A stretch of 64,000 nt of DNA, taken from NCBI RefSeq assembly GCF_000332515.2, contig NZ_AOGZ02000013.1:248001-312000 (forward strand), read 5' to 3'. This DNA is from Leptospira wolbachii serovar Codice str. CDC (lineage in GTDB: Bacteria; Spirochaetota; Leptospiria; Leptospirales; Leptospiraceae). The translations under genes were made by a program, and so were the position numbers. The notes beneath the pieces are model-generated. The model was not told the origin of the DNA, ran no database searches, and saw only the letters and a list, made by a program, of their open reading frames with translations. How positions within the stretch are numbered: the stretch's first letter is position 1; each line of letters starts with the position of its first letter. Shown here piece after piece: positions 28,092 to 38,057 of the stretch.

Positions 28092-28598
28092 CTATTTCCA
28101 AACGCATTGAGTGAGATCCACTTTCTCAAAGACCCAAGGTTTGTGTGCATGTTTCGCATTTTTATCTTCGATCAAATCAAAGGACCCAGCTTCAGAAGAA
28201 ATACTTTGGAAGTATAAAGTGAACGGTATGTTCTTCATCTGGGTTCGTTTGGGACAAAGTCCCACTCCCTCAGATTTCAAAAACGAGTAAGAAGTTCCCA
28301 AATCATCGCGAAACACCATCCCTTCTTTCAATACACAAACTTTTTTAGACTCTTTAGTATACAATTCCAACTGTGTTTCCGTATCTGAAACACAGACTTT
28401 ACTGAGTACAACTACACCTAAAAATTCCGAATGAAGATTGCAACATTGTGGCGCAGGATTCCAAGCCCGTTTAGTAGAACCAACTTTTTCTATTTTTTCT
28501 GGTGTTATTTCTTTTATTGGTTCCGTAGAACAAGAATTCAATAAACCAGAAATACATACAAATATAAGAATATACTGCTTTACGCTATTATCAATCAT
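28092..28598 (-). CDS. Hypothetical lipoprotein
   Basis: A 168-residue predicted lipoprotein of unknown family. The N-terminus ends in the lipobox-like SGLLNSC (about residue 23). The mature part has a cysteine-rich first half (PQCCNLHSEFLGVVVLSKVC) and ends in CVWK. The start is an ATG with GAGG ten bases upstream. Nothing in the context points to a role: the gene converges on the katG-HiPIP operon and shares its terminator. The 28599-29015 gap behind it has no gene, only a palindrome (28714-28729). Confidence 0.55.
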   Translation of the reverse strand: MIDNSVKQYILIFVCISGLLNSCSTEPIKEITPEKIEKVGSTKRAWNPAPQCCNLHSEFLGVVVLSKVCVSDTETQLELYTKESKKVCVLKEGMVFRDDLGTSYSFLKSEGVGLCPKRTQMKNIPFTLYFQSISSEAGSFDLIEDKNAKHAHKPWVFEKVDLTQCVWK

Positions 28599-28713
28599 TC
28601 AAGTTATCCTCAACTTCTAAAATAATCCAAGAAACATTCTACTCACTATAGGAAAATTCTTGTTTCTTTTCATCTCTTTTTTTGATGTAAGCGAACTTAA
28701 ATTGACTTAAGAT

Positions 28714-28729
28714 TTTCCATATATGGAAA
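28714..28729. promoter_or_regulatory. Perfect 16-base palindrome
   Basis: TTTCCATATATGGAAA, fully self-complementary, in the 417-base gap between the divergent 28092 and 29016 genes. It may be an operator for either; the AT-rich centre could also hold a -10 element. Confidence 0.4.
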
Positions 28730-29015
28730 CTGATAGAATTTTTTAGGATTCAAACAAGCAGAAAACAATTATATTAAACCAGAGAGTCGTCAGCCATTAC
28801 CAAACTTTCGCTCTCGGGATCACAAGCTGAATTTAATTTAGCAGAATTACAGTGAAGATTTACAGAAAGAAACCTGATACGCAAGAATAAACTAACAATA
28901 TTGAATTGATTCTTCAACACACAAAACCTAAGTATGTATTCTAATTCAAGAAAGGAATTCATCATCCTGGGACGGGAATCCGGAGTGTTATCCGATATAA
29001 GCACTTTCAACAAAA

Positions 29016-30953
29016 ATGATGCATATTAAATTCAATCGATGGTTTTCTCGTAGCACAATAAACCACGCCCAAGTCCTTATTGTGGCTCTATTACTCAACT
29101 CATGCCAAAGGATTATAACTGACGGCAGTTTACCGAAGGCAATCGACGGAAACATGATTCTCACCAAATCAATGTTACAAAGCCAAACTTCCATTAAACT
29201 AGATGGGGAATGGGAATTTTATTATCAAAAACTTTTAAATTCGGAAGATTTCAAAAGGACAAACTCAAAAATAGAAAACGAAAACCTCTTACTACCCGGT
29301 TTTTGGAATGAATTCGAACAAAAAGGAAAAACATACTCACCGCTAAATTACAGCACACTCCGTTTACACCTAATACTCCCAAAAGAATTCATCCATCAGC
29401 CACTAGCATTTTATATTCCACATGCATTCACCACTTATCGTATGTACCTGAATGGTTTTCTGATTTCTGAAAATGGGATCGTTGGTACATCAGAAAAAGA
29501 GACAAAGGAGTATTGGTTACCCAAGGTAGTATTTTTTTCTCCCGAATCCGAAACGATAGAAGTCATTATCCACGTAGCAAATTTCAAATCCTTAAACGCG
29601 GGCTTTCGACAAAGTATTGAAATTGGCACACAAGAATCCATGATACGAATTAAACAAATCCGGCTCGCGTTCGATGTTTTTATAATTTCCAGTTTATTTG
29701 TAATATCCCTTTACCACTTTGCACTATTTCTATTGCGAAAAAATGACCTAAGCCTCCTTTACTTTTCAATGTATTCTTTTTTCAGTTTAGTTTATAAAAT
29801 CACAAGTGGTGAGTTTTTTTTAATTATACTGTTTCCGAATTTTGAATGGCTTTGGTTGATTAAATTATTCTTTCTTTCGATCTACTTAACCTTCCCACTT
29901 TTATTAAGCTTTATAGGCGAAGTTTTTCCTGATGAAACCAGCAAAACATCAAATTACATATTCCAATTTTTATTTTTTTCTTTTTCGATCGTAGTTTTAG
30001 TTCCTGAATCTAAATGGATAGAAGAAACACTATTTCCTGCTGAAATAGTGATGTTGTTTTGTTGTATCTATATTTGTTGGATTTTATCCAAAGCAGTTAG
30101 AAACAAAAAAGATAGTGCTCTCGGGTTTTTATTCGGATTCTTGTTTTTATTTTTGACTGTCTTAAACGATATCCTCTTTGAGAAAAATATTATTAAAACA
30201 GAAGTGTATGGTCCGATAGGAACATTTGTTTTATTTTTCTCCCAAGCTTTTTTCCTATCCAAAAAACATTCAAAACTCTATCTCACTATTGAAAAACAGA
30301 ATGAAGAACTAGAACAATCAGTTTTCCTAAAAGATAAAATACATCATACGAACATTCATTCCAAAAGAATGGAACTAGAGTTATATAAAAAAACGATCCA
30401 GCCGCATTTTTTGATGAATTCTTTGTCTGCCATTCGGTATTGGGTTTCCGAAAATTCCGAAAAATCTGCGTCAATCCTGGACTCTCTTGTAGGAGAACTT
30501 CGTATCATTCTCAAAGTTGCCTCCAAACCATTAATTTCTATCGGTGATGAAATTGATTTATGTAAATACCACATTGAAGTAATGAAGATGCGGTTGGAAA
30601 AAGAATATAAATTCAAAACATTTGGGATCGATCCGAAAGAGCTCATTCCGCCTCTTATTTTCCATACCCTAATTGAAAATGCCTTCACGCATGAAGATTC
30701 TCCAAAGGCAAAACTGAGCTTTGGGATCTTTAAAAAAAATACAACAAAAGAAGAGAAAATATTTACCTCTTATTGTTTTATTGTGTATCACCACGAGAAA
30801 GGAAAAAAGACAAATCCGTCAAAAAGTGGATCAGGCACGGGCCTTGAGTATATAAGACTTCGTTTAGAAGAATCCTTTGCGGGCAATTGGTCGTTAACTC
30901 ATGGAAAATCTAGAAACGGTTACCGAGTTTTAATCCAAATTAGAAAAAAATAA
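29016..30953 (+). CDS. 7TMR-DISM sensor with LytS-type histidine kinase
   Basis: A 645-residue membrane kinase. After an N-terminal hydrophobic segment with a cysteine (LLLNSCQRI), residues about 45-210 form the extracellular beta-rich DISMED2-type domain (SIKLDGEWEFYYQKLL, VIIHVANFKSLNAG). About seven hydrophobic helices follow (215-415), then a coiled linker and a His_kinase/HATPase module of the LytS/YehU type: TIQPHFLMNSLSAIRYWVSE with His464 as the phosphorylated residue, LIFHTLIENAFTHE as N box, and SGSGTGLEYIRLRLEE as the G box. It is followed after one base by its probable partner, a response regulator with an AraC output. The ligand is unknown; other DISM proteins often sense extracellular sugars or peptides. 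Confidence 0.85.
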   Translation: MMHIKFNRWFSRSTINHAQVLIVALLLNSCQRIITDGSLPKAIDGNMILTKSMLQSQTSIKLDGEWEFYYQKLLNSEDFKRTNSKIENENLLLPGFWNEFEQKGKTYSPLNYSTLRLHLILPKEFIHQPLAFYIPHAFTTYRMYLNGFLISENGIVGTSEKETKEYWLPKVVFFSPESETIEVIIHVANFKSLNAGFRQSIEIGTQESMIRIKQIRLAFDVFIISSLFVISLYHFALFLLRKNDLSLLYFSMYSFFSLVYKITSGEFFLIILFPNFEWLWLIKLFFLSIYLTFPLLLSFIGEVFPDETSKTSNYIFQFLFFSFSIVVLVPESKWIEETLFPAEIVMLFCCIYICWILSKAVRNKKDSALGFLFGFLFLFLTVLNDILFEKNIIKTEVYGPIGTFVLFFSQAFFLSKKHSKLYLTIEKQNEELEQSVFLKDKIHHTNIHSKRMELELYKKTIQPHFLMNSLSAIRYWVSENSEKSASILDSLVGELRIILKVASKPLISIGDEIDLCKYHIEVMKMRLEKEYKFKTFGIDPKELIPPLIFHTLIENAFTHEDSPKAKLSFGIFKKNTTKEEKIFTSYCFIVYHHEKGKKTNPSKSGSGTGLEYIRLRLEESFAGNWSLTHGKSRNGYRVLIQIRKK

Positions 30954-30954
30954 A

Positions 30955-31713
30955 ATGCAAATATTGATTTTAGAAGATGAACCAGTTCATGCAAAATACC
31001 TGACAAAGTTGTTAACTTCAATTTGCGGATCAACAATTAATGAAGTTAAACATGTGACCTCTATCGATGAAGCCGATGTTTATTTAAAACAATTTCATGC
31101 TGATATATTCTTTTTAGACCTTAACATTTTCGGATCCGATGGATTCGAAGTTTTGGATAGAATCCCAACCACCACTATACACACAATTATTGTCTCAGCT
31201 AATACAGATAATGCAATCCGTGCTTTCGAATATGGAGTTATAGACTTTATCGCAAAACCGGTGTCAGAAGATAGATTGCGATTATCTCTGGAAAGACACT
31301 CCCTTTTTGTAAACACCTACCAAATAGTTGGCAAAATCCAAAGCAATACAAAATCTCGTTTATTACAAGTAGATCTAGATAGGCTTCAAAATCGATTGTC
31401 TCATCTTATGGAAGTTCAGAAGATTTATCTGAACGAAAATCTTTCTCTTGAAGTTTTGGCCGAAGAACTTGAGTTACATCCGAGACAACTTTCCGAATTT
31501 TTAAATGGGAAGAAACAAACAACTTTTCATTCGTTTCTACACAGCTACCGAATCAGAGAAGCAAAAGATCTTTTGATCAAATACCCAGAAAAAAATGTAA
31601 GTGATATTGGCTTTGAAGTCGGTTATAAATCACTTTCAAGTTTCTATGATGCTTTCAAAAAAGAACTAAAAATCACTGCTTCCGAATTTAGACAAAGAAC
31701 TTCCCTATCATAA
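30955..31713 (+). CDS. Response regulator with AraC-type DNA-binding domain
   Basis: A 252-residue two-domain protein. The receiver (1-120) opens MQILILEDEPVHAKYL, has the phosphate-accepting Asp55 in IFFLDLNIFGSDGFEV and Lys in DFIAKPVSEDRLRL. The C-terminal part (about 150-250) is an AraC-type double HTH: LSLEVLAEELELHPRQLSEF, AKDLLIKYPEKNVSDIGFEV, GYKSLSSFYDAFKKELKITA. A coiled stretch links them. The gene starts one base after the kinase stop, so kinase and regulator are coupled. The start ATG is the first possible. The targets are unknown. Confidence 0.93.
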   Translation: MQILILEDEPVHAKYLTKLLTSICGSTINEVKHVTSIDEADVYLKQFHADIFFLDLNIFGSDGFEVLDRIPTTTIHTIIVSANTDNAIRAFEYGVIDFIAKPVSEDRLRLSLERHSLFVNTYQIVGKIQSNTKSRLLQVDLDRLQNRLSHLMEVQKIYLNENLSLEVLAEELELHPRQLSEFLNGKKQTTFHSFLHSYRIREAKDLLIKYPEKNVSDIGFEVGYKSLSSFYDAFKKELKITASEFRQRTSLS

Positions 31714-31813
31714 AAATCTAATTCCAATAAATTCATTTTTTTTCTAAAAAGGCGTCCTATAACTCCAATTTGTCCCAGCCCTCGGCTAGAATCAGATCCA
31801 GAAGAGGCTAATT

Positions 31814-32113
31814 ATGGAATATATCGAATCACTATTGGATGAATACTTTGATCTCTCCCAAACATTGGGAAATTTGGGTGGGCCCGAAAAAGCTATCGAA
31901 TTGTACGACGGGTTATTAGGTCTTGAAGAAGAAATCTGCTGGGAATGTTCTCTGCCGGCATCTACAAAGTATAGGGGACTTTTCCGCATGATCCCCAAAG
32001 ATGTATCAAAAGAAGATTACATTAAAACCGCAGTCCAAACGCTATCGAGAGAAAAGGCGAGATTTTTCTATTCGCCAAACAATGGTCTATTCGAAACATT
32101 TAAAGCTGCGTAA
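31814..32113 (+). CDS. Hypothetical protein (MEYIESLL family)
   Basis: A 99-residue soluble protein of unknown family, start at an ATG with AGAGG seven bases upstream. It opens MEYIESLLDEYFDLSQTL, has GGPEKAIELYDGLLGLEEEI, then a CWEC pair (ICWECSLPASTKYRGLFRMI). The sequence is helical in prediction by eye, with no membrane segment. A broken copy of its start lies at 15523-15615 in this window, so the family is multi-copy. It is followed by an inverted repeat, TTGCCAG (32121) with CTGGCAA (32162), at the convergent end with recQ. Confidence 0.55.
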   Translation: MEYIESLLDEYFDLSQTLGNLGGPEKAIELYDGLLGLEEEICWECSLPASTKYRGLFRMIPKDVSKEDYIKTAVQTLSREKARFFYSPNNGLFETFKAA

Positions 32114-32180
32114 TTTAAAATTGCCAGGGAAGTCTATGCAACTGCTAGTTGTTTTATTTTTCTGGCAAGACCGTCCTAAA

Positions 32181-33626
32181 TCAAGGAGTGGTTAAACACA
32201 AATCACAATTTCCACATCCGTCAAAGGAGGAATCAAAATATCCATGAATGAATTTTCGTCTACAATCAATTACTTTTGTATACATCAACGTTTGGTACAA
32301 TCTCTTTTGAGAGTCTTTCTTTTTTTCTAACAATTCAGATTCTGAAAAAATTGAATCTGACCAAGGGGCTTCTATTTGTAATGTCCCTCTTTCGAGATCT
32401 CCGGATATCAATCCTTTGTTGGCCAGTAAATTGAGTGCCGTTTGAATTCGATGATCTCCTCTGTTTTTGAATGTCATATAGGCTTGTAAGGTACCATAAT
32501 CCAATCCAGACAATTCGTTTTCTTTTAACAAAAGAAATCCAAAAAGTTTTTTCAAATACAATCCATCTGGATTTTGCCATTCAATAAATTCCATTTGAAC
32601 AGATAGGTCTTCTTGGCAATAATAAAGTTTGCAAAAGGAAGGATCTCCATCCCTCCCAGCACGACCGATTTCTTGATAATAGGATTCAATACTTCCAGGA
32701 ATCTGAGCATGATAAATGTTGCGAATATTAGGTTTATCGATACCCATTCCAAATGCATTCGTTGCGAGCAGAATTGTCTCTTCTGATTTAAGAAACAAGG
32801 ATTGCACTTTATTTCTTTGTTCAGGAGAAAGTTTGCCATGATAGACCAGGTGTCTTTTTTGTCTGGTATCTAGCCAATGGCTGAACTTCTCCAAATCCTG
32901 AATCAAACTAAAATAGATAATGCTTGGTCCTTTCGAATTCTCCAAATCTTCAAAGATTGAATTGTATTTTGATTCCGTATCAAAACAATCCACCACAGAT
33001 AATTTTAAGTTGGGCCGAAATAAACCATCATCAAAGATTCGTATTTTTTCCTTTGGGATTCCCAATTGTGAAACAATATCTTCCTGCACTCGATTTGAGG
33101 CCGTAGCGGTAAGTGCAATCGTGGTTGGATATCCTAATACCTCGCGAAACCAAGAAATTTTTGTATAATCCGGCCGGAAGTCATGGCCCCATTGACTAAT
33201 ACAATGAGCTTCATCTATGGCAAGAAGAGAAATCTTTTGTGTACTCAATGCATCCAAAAAATCTTTTTTTTGGAATCTTTCCGGTGAAACATATAAAATT
33301 TTATAATCACCTGATCTTAGTTTGGAATAACGCTCCAAACGTTCGGATTTTCCCAAACTGGAATTAATAAACTCAGCAGAAACACCTTTTCTTTGTAATG
33401 CGGTCACTTGATCCTTCATTAGTGCAATGAGTGGAGAAATGACAATACAAACCCCAGGCAAACTAACCGCAGGAATCTGGTAACATAAAGATTTCCCCAT
33501 ACCCGTCGGCATGAGAACAAGAGCGTTCCCACCGACTAAGATATGTTTAATTATTGTTTCCTGTTTTCCACGGAAATCGGAGATACCAAAAGTATTCTTA
33601 ATACTCTCAAGATCCAAAGAAACCAC
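32181..33626 (-). CDS. recQ: RecQ-type ATP-dependent DNA helicase
   Basis: A 481-residue superfamily 2 helicase. Motif I is LMPTGMGKSLCYQ, motif II IDEAHCISQWGHDFRPDY (the RecQ DEAH signature), motif III ALTATAS, and motif VI QEIGRAGRDGDPS. The zinc-binding region is kept at the extreme C-terminus (CRRKFIHGYFDSSFDGCGNC then DLC). It stops there: the RQC winged helix and HRDC domain of the long E. coli-type RecQ are absent, as in other short RecQ proteins. The first codon is GTG. It unwinds recombination and replication intermediates in the 3' to 5' direction. It is separate from prpE, which ends 51 bases upstream of its start. Confidence 0.9.
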   Translation of the reverse strand: MVSLDLESIKNTFGISDFRGKQETIIKHILVGGNALVLMPTGMGKSLCYQIPAVSLPGVCIVISPLIALMKDQVTALQRKGVSAEFINSSLGKSERLERYSKLRSGDYKILYVSPERFQKKDFLDALSTQKISLLAIDEAHCISQWGHDFRPDYTKISWFREVLGYPTTIALTATASNRVQEDIVSQLGIPKEKIRIFDDGLFRPNLKLSVVDCFDTESKYNSIFEDLENSKGPSIIYFSLIQDLEKFSHWLDTRQKRHLVYHGKLSPEQRNKVQSLFLKSEETILLATNAFGMGIDKPNIRNIYHAQIPGSIESYYQEIGRAGRDGDPSFCKLYYCQEDLSVQMEFIEWQNPDGLYLKKLFGFLLLKENELSGLDYGTLQAYMTFKNRGDHRIQTALNLLANKGLISGDLERGTLQIEAPWSDSIFSESELLEKKKDSQKRLYQTLMYTKVIDCRRKFIHGYFDSSFDGCGNCDLCLTTP

Positions 33627-33677
33627 CTAGGTTGGGGACAAATTCAAATATATAAATATTAATATCTATCAGAGTAT

Positions 33678-35552
33678 CTACTTTGCAATTTTTAGCCGAA
33701 CTGCATCCATAACTTCCTCCAAAATAGAAGGATCATCAATCGTTGATGGAATAGAATAAGTTTCCCCATCAATCATCTTTCTCATTGTTTTACGAAGGAT
33801 TTTACCAGAGCGCGTTTTTGGTAGTCTTTTTACAAATACCACAATCTTTAATGAGGCAATCGCACCAATTTTTTCTCGGATTCGATGAGTCAAATCTGAT
33901 TCAATTGATTTTGGATCAACAGTAATTCCGTCCTTACAAACTACGATAGCAATCGGAACTTGACCTTTTATCTCATCGGCAATGCCAATCACTGCCGACT
34001 CAGCAATGGAAGGATTTTCAGCCACAATTTCTTCCATCTCTCCCGTAGAAAGTCTATGGCCTGCCACATTAATTACGTCATCAATTCGTCCTAAAATAAA
34101 AAGATAACCATCTTCATCGAAATAACCGCCATCACCAGTTAAATAATAACCAGGGTAATGCGAAAGGTAGGAGGATTCGAAATTGGAATGATCATTCCAG
34201 AGTGTTGGTAAACAACCCGGTGGCAAAGGAAGTTTGATTACAATATTTCCCTTTTCTCCTTGTTTCAATTCATGTCCTTCTTCATCAAGAATGCGGACAT
34301 CAAATCCATTGACTGGCTTTGTCGCCGAACCAGCTTTAGTTGGAAGCGGAGACGCACCCATCATGTTGGCAGCAATTGCCCAGCCAGTTTCTGTTTGCCA
34401 CCAATGATCCACCACGGGGACTTTCAGTAGTTCACAAGCCCAATCGTAAGTGACAGGATCTGTTCGTTCCCCTGCTAAAAACAAATATCGCAATGAGGAT
34501 ATATTATATTTTGATAATTCCTTACCATCAGGATCTTCTTTTCTAATGGCACGAAAAGCAGTTGGCGCACAAAACAATGTCTTTACATTATATTCTTCAA
34601 TGATCCGATAAAAAGCTCCCGCATCTGGTGTCCTCACTGGTTTTCCTTCGTATAACACTGTGGTGCAACCGTAAATTAAGGGAGCGTATACAATATAAGA
34701 ATGTCCCACAACCCAACCCACATCGGATGCGGCAAAAAAAACATCTCCCGGTTTCATATCATAAATCGCTTCCATTGAATAGTGCATTGCAACCGCATGA
34801 CCACCGTTATCTCGCACAACTCCCTTTGGTTTTCCTGTAGTCCCGGAAGTATAAAGAATATATAAAGGGTCTGCTGCAGATATTGGAACCGACTTCTTAT
34901 GACCTGCTGTTTCCATCAACTCATCCCAATCAAAATCCCTACCGGTATGCATAATTACTTCTAAATTAGGACGAGATTTGAGTATGACATATTCTGGTTT
35001 ATGAGTGGATAAGTGCATTGCTTCATCTAACAATGGTTTATAAGGTATAATTTTTGATACTTCAACACCATAAGAAGATGTGATGACAATTTTTGGCCTA
35101 CAGTCGTCTAACCTAACAGCAAGTTCATGAGGTGCAAATCCCCCAAAGACAACAGAATGCACTGCACCAATCCTTGCACAAGCCAACATAGAGATGAGTG
35201 CTTCCGGGATCATAGGCATATAGATCACCACAGTGTCACCCTTCTTCACCCCCAAGGAGTCCAAGGTAAAGGCCATCTTTTCGACTGATTCTAAAAGTTT
35301 GCGATAGGTTAGTTTGGTTTTTGATTTTGTAACAGGAGAATCGTAAATGATGGCAATCTCTTCACCTTTACCTGATTCTACATGGTGGTCCAACGCTAAA
35401 TAAGAAGTATTTAATATTCCGTCAGGAAACCAATGATTGAGTCCATCATCACTAAGCCCATAAGCTTTCGTTGGCTTTTTTTGCCAAGGAATCCGATCAA
35501 CGAGAGACATCCAAAATTTCATTAAATCTTCGCTGTGAACCAGTTGTTCCAT
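33678..35552 (-). CDS. prpE: Propionyl-CoA synthetase (AMP-forming)
   Basis: A 624-residue acyl-adenylate ligase of the acetyl-CoA synthetase family. Core motifs are YTSGTTGKPKGVVRDNGGHA (P-loop plus the GVVRDNGGH block typical of PrpE), DVGWVVGHSYIVYAPLI, WWQTETGWAIA, YYLTGDGGYFDEDGY, and the C-terminal KTRSGKILRKTMRKM with the conserved acetylatable Lys. It forms propionyl-CoA from propionate, ATP and CoA; acetate use is possible and the acsA label would be the alternative. The next gene downstream is recQ with a 51-base gap, with no propionate operon around it. Confidence 0.85.
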   Translation of the reverse strand: MEQLVHSEDLMKFWMSLVDRIPWQKKPTKAYGLSDDGLNHWFPDGILNTSYLALDHHVESGKGEEIAIIYDSPVTKSKTKLTYRKLLESVEKMAFTLDSLGVKKGDTVVIYMPMIPEALISMLACARIGAVHSVVFGGFAPHELAVRLDDCRPKIVITSSYGVEVSKIIPYKPLLDEAMHLSTHKPEYVILKSRPNLEVIMHTGRDFDWDELMETAGHKKSVPISAADPLYILYTSGTTGKPKGVVRDNGGHAVAMHYSMEAIYDMKPGDVFFAASDVGWVVGHSYIVYAPLIYGCTTVLYEGKPVRTPDAGAFYRIIEEYNVKTLFCAPTAFRAIRKEDPDGKELSKYNISSLRYLFLAGERTDPVTYDWACELLKVPVVDHWWQTETGWAIAANMMGASPLPTKAGSATKPVNGFDVRILDEEGHELKQGEKGNIVIKLPLPPGCLPTLWNDHSNFESSYLSHYPGYYLTGDGGYFDEDGYLFILGRIDDVINVAGHRLSTGEMEEIVAENPSIAESAVIGIADEIKGQVPIAIVVCKDGITVDPKSIESDLTHRIREKIGAIASLKIVVFVKRLPKTRSGKILRKTMRKMIDGETYSIPSTIDDPSILEEVMDAVRLKIAK

Positions 35553-35730
35553 TTTACCACATCCTAATTGTTTATAAGATGCAAATTCCTCAAAAATCCC
35601 AACTACAAATTTTATAGAACTATCAAAAACGAATCTGCGTAGGTTTCAAAAAACTTAGATGTCTCTGATACCAAAATACAATTAAATTATAATCATTCCA
35701 ATTTTTAACGCTAAAAATGAGTTCGGATCT

Positions 35731-37572
35731 CTAGGAAAATTCATGGGTAAGTTGAAAGACTTCTATCGGCCTTATCTTTCCTTTTACTGTTTCCTCTGCG
35801 ACAAACTTTGTATGAAAAACTTCAGGATGTTCTAAATGATCGAGAGTCGCGCCAGAAACAAGAATATCAACAGAATATTTTTTTGTTAATCCTTCCAAAC
35901 GACTAGCTGCATTGACTGTATCGCTAATGACAGTAGAATCCATCCTTCGGTTTTCTCCGATCGTTCCAAGCATCAAAGGACCAGTATGAATTCCAATACC
36001 AAACTCAATGGCCTGATAACCTCCTCTGACTCTACCGTCATTGTATTCCTTAAGTGCCTGCCTCATTGCAATTGCTGCCGCCAACGACTCGTCAGGTGGT
36101 CCAGGAAAAAGTGCCATCATCCCATCACCTAAGTATTTATCAACAAATCCGTTATGGTCTCTGATGATAGGACCAAACAACTTAAGGAATGAATTTATAA
36201 ATTTAAAATTTTCCTTTGGACTCATCGACTCAGACAAACCGGTAAAGTTTCGGATATCCAGAAAAAATACGGTCATTTTCATTTCAGAAAAATCACCTAA
36301 CACGATTTCCGTGATACTTGTTTTGTTTAAAAATCCCAGAACCTCCCGAGGAATGAATCTTTCGAGAGAAGAATTTATCTTTTCTAAGGCAGCAGAATGC
36401 ATCTCGCTAGTAGCAAATGCGTTTGCAAAAAGACGTGCCACAACCAAAGACTGTGCCAATAAAAAAACAAGTGTTCCTATATTTACCAAAGAAGGTAAAT
36501 TCCAAAAGAAATGACTTTTTACAATATCAAGAAAGACTGTTAACAAAAAGAGGAAGGTGCCTCCTACAAACAATCCAGCACCTGGTTCTTTATGAAGCAG
36601 AGCTCGACCAACAGTAATTAAACTATAAATTCCGAATGACAAAAGTAGAAGTTGAAATGGAACAAGTAACGTTGTTGTCCAAACAATCGGTGCAAAGAGA
36701 TTTACAATAGCATAGGTTATTCCTCCAAAAACAGTCAGGAATGTTGCTGGTCTATAGGAATGTTTTGGATACAACCGATCTACGAATGCCGCAAAACTAA
36801 CAAGAGCCAAAGCCATTGTGGCATAAACTCCACGAATCACAAAATACCAACTAACGTCAGGGAATATTTCCAAAAACAATGTTTCGCTATAAAGAGTGGA
36901 ACGAAAAGAGATCATCAGACAAAATACACCAAACCAAAGCGGAGCTCTATTTTGACTTCTAAAGAAAAACGAGCCACAATGATAAAGACCCATAAGAAAA
37001 ATGGCTCCAAAAAGAAATGCCTCCCATACCACTGCTTGAGTTCGAATCGTTTGAATTTGTTCTATATTACCTAGGGCCAAACTATAATAAATACCTCCAA
37101 ATTGATCATCCCAATTAGAAACCTCCATCTTTAAATCAAGTTCAGTTTTTCCGTTAGCAGGAATTAATATAACTCTCGGTCGATAAGAAGGTGAACCACC
37201 TTCAGCTGAAGAAGAAACCTTACCTTCTTTCGCAATTATTTCTTCATCAACTGACAGAGAAAAGGCGGTCCCGATCAATGGGGACAATAATGCTAAATGA
37301 GTAGAGTTCTTTGGTAATTTTATTTTTAACCGATAGATTCCGTAACCCATCGGAGTTCCATGAAATCCTTTTGTAGAAGGTACCTCCCAAGGGATTCCGT
37401 CCAAAGTCCATTCCCCATCGAGGGATACGGTTCCCTGATCCCAAGACCAATCACCCAAATCCATTGTTCCGTCAAAGGCACGTGGACTCTGCGATTGCCC
37501 AGAATGTGGCGAACACAAAGAACAAAAAAAGAAAATCATCAATACAATCGTATTTCGAATCGATGTGAACAT
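35731..37572 (-). CDS. 7TMR-DISM receptor with class III adenylate/guanylate cyclase
   Basis: A 613-residue receptor cyclase. The start at 37572 is the first ATG; a longer frame from a TTG is possible. A signal or anchor segment with SLCSPHSG is followed by an extracellular DISMED2-like domain (SLDGEWTLDGIPWEVP, LKMEVSNWDDQFGG), then about seven hydrophobic helices (residues about 190-390). The C-terminal domain is class III cyclase: MTVFFLDIRNFTGLSESM and DKYLGDGMMALFPGPPDE carry the metal-binding aspartates, with ENRRMDSTVISDTVNAASRL for substrate. It probably makes cAMP or cGMP in response to an outside ligand. Confidence 0.88.
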   Translation of the reverse strand: MFTSIRNTIVLMIFFFCSLCSPHSGQSQSPRAFDGTMDLGDWSWDQGTVSLDGEWTLDGIPWEVPSTKGFHGTPMGYGIYRLKIKLPKNSTHLALLSPLIGTAFSLSVDEEIIAKEGKVSSSAEGGSPSYRPRVILIPANGKTELDLKMEVSNWDDQFGGIYYSLALGNIEQIQTIRTQAVVWEAFLFGAIFLMGLYHCGSFFFRSQNRAPLWFGVFCLMISFRSTLYSETLFLEIFPDVSWYFVIRGVYATMALALVSFAAFVDRLYPKHSYRPATFLTVFGGITYAIVNLFAPIVWTTTLLVPFQLLLLSFGIYSLITVGRALLHKEPGAGLFVGGTFLFLLTVFLDIVKSHFFWNLPSLVNIGTLVFLLAQSLVVARLFANAFATSEMHSAALEKINSSLERFIPREVLGFLNKTSITEIVLGDFSEMKMTVFFLDIRNFTGLSESMSPKENFKFINSFLKLFGPIIRDHNGFVDKYLGDGMMALFPGPPDESLAAAIAMRQALKEYNDGRVRGGYQAIEFGIGIHTGPLMLGTIGENRRMDSTVISDTVNAASRLEGLTKKYSVDILVSGATLDHLEHPEVFHTKFVAEETVKGKIRPIEVFQLTHEFS

Positions 37573-37695
37573 TTCCTGGAAAGTTAAAGAATCGCTAACG
37601 ATTGTCAATCGAATTAGAATCTTTATGATGATCTGACGAAATCTCAAAGCATTTACGATTCAGTTCCATACATAATCGGAAATGATCTTGGGGGA

Positions 37696-37710
37696 TTAAG
37701 AATATCTTAA
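37696..37710. promoter_or_regulatory. Palindrome TTAAGAATATCTTAA
   Basis: Perfect 6-base arms (TTAAGA with TCTTAA) and a 3-base centre, in the 485-base gap between the divergent cyclase and WG-repeat genes. An operator is possible. The rest of that gap (37573-38057) holds no gene I can support. Confidence 0.35.
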
Positions 37711-38057
37711 ATTACTTTTGCTATGAATTTAGACTTGGTCTCTCTAAATATACGGTAAACTACTAATAATAAGAAATGAATCGATCTGAACTAACATCTG
37801 GTGGCTTTGGAGCATTTGAATTCGAAATTGCTATTATGTGTATGAGACTAGATCCTACCCATTGAAAAGGAAAGTGAAATAACACAAAGGTTCGCAAATG
37901 GCTATTAGTAGGACGACACTCAGCAGAAGAAGTATGTGAACATCAATAACCTGTTTTTGTTCTTATCAACCGTGTATTGTTTGGTGATCTTTTCGAAATT
38001 TGCTTTATTAAGTCCCGCTGTAATTGTATACTTTCTTAATTTTAATCAGTAGGTTCC

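Noticed and set aside
28774..29013. Minus-strand open frame of 79 codons before the DISM kinase
   Set aside because: Starts only at a TTG, has no ribosome site and no similarity I recognise.
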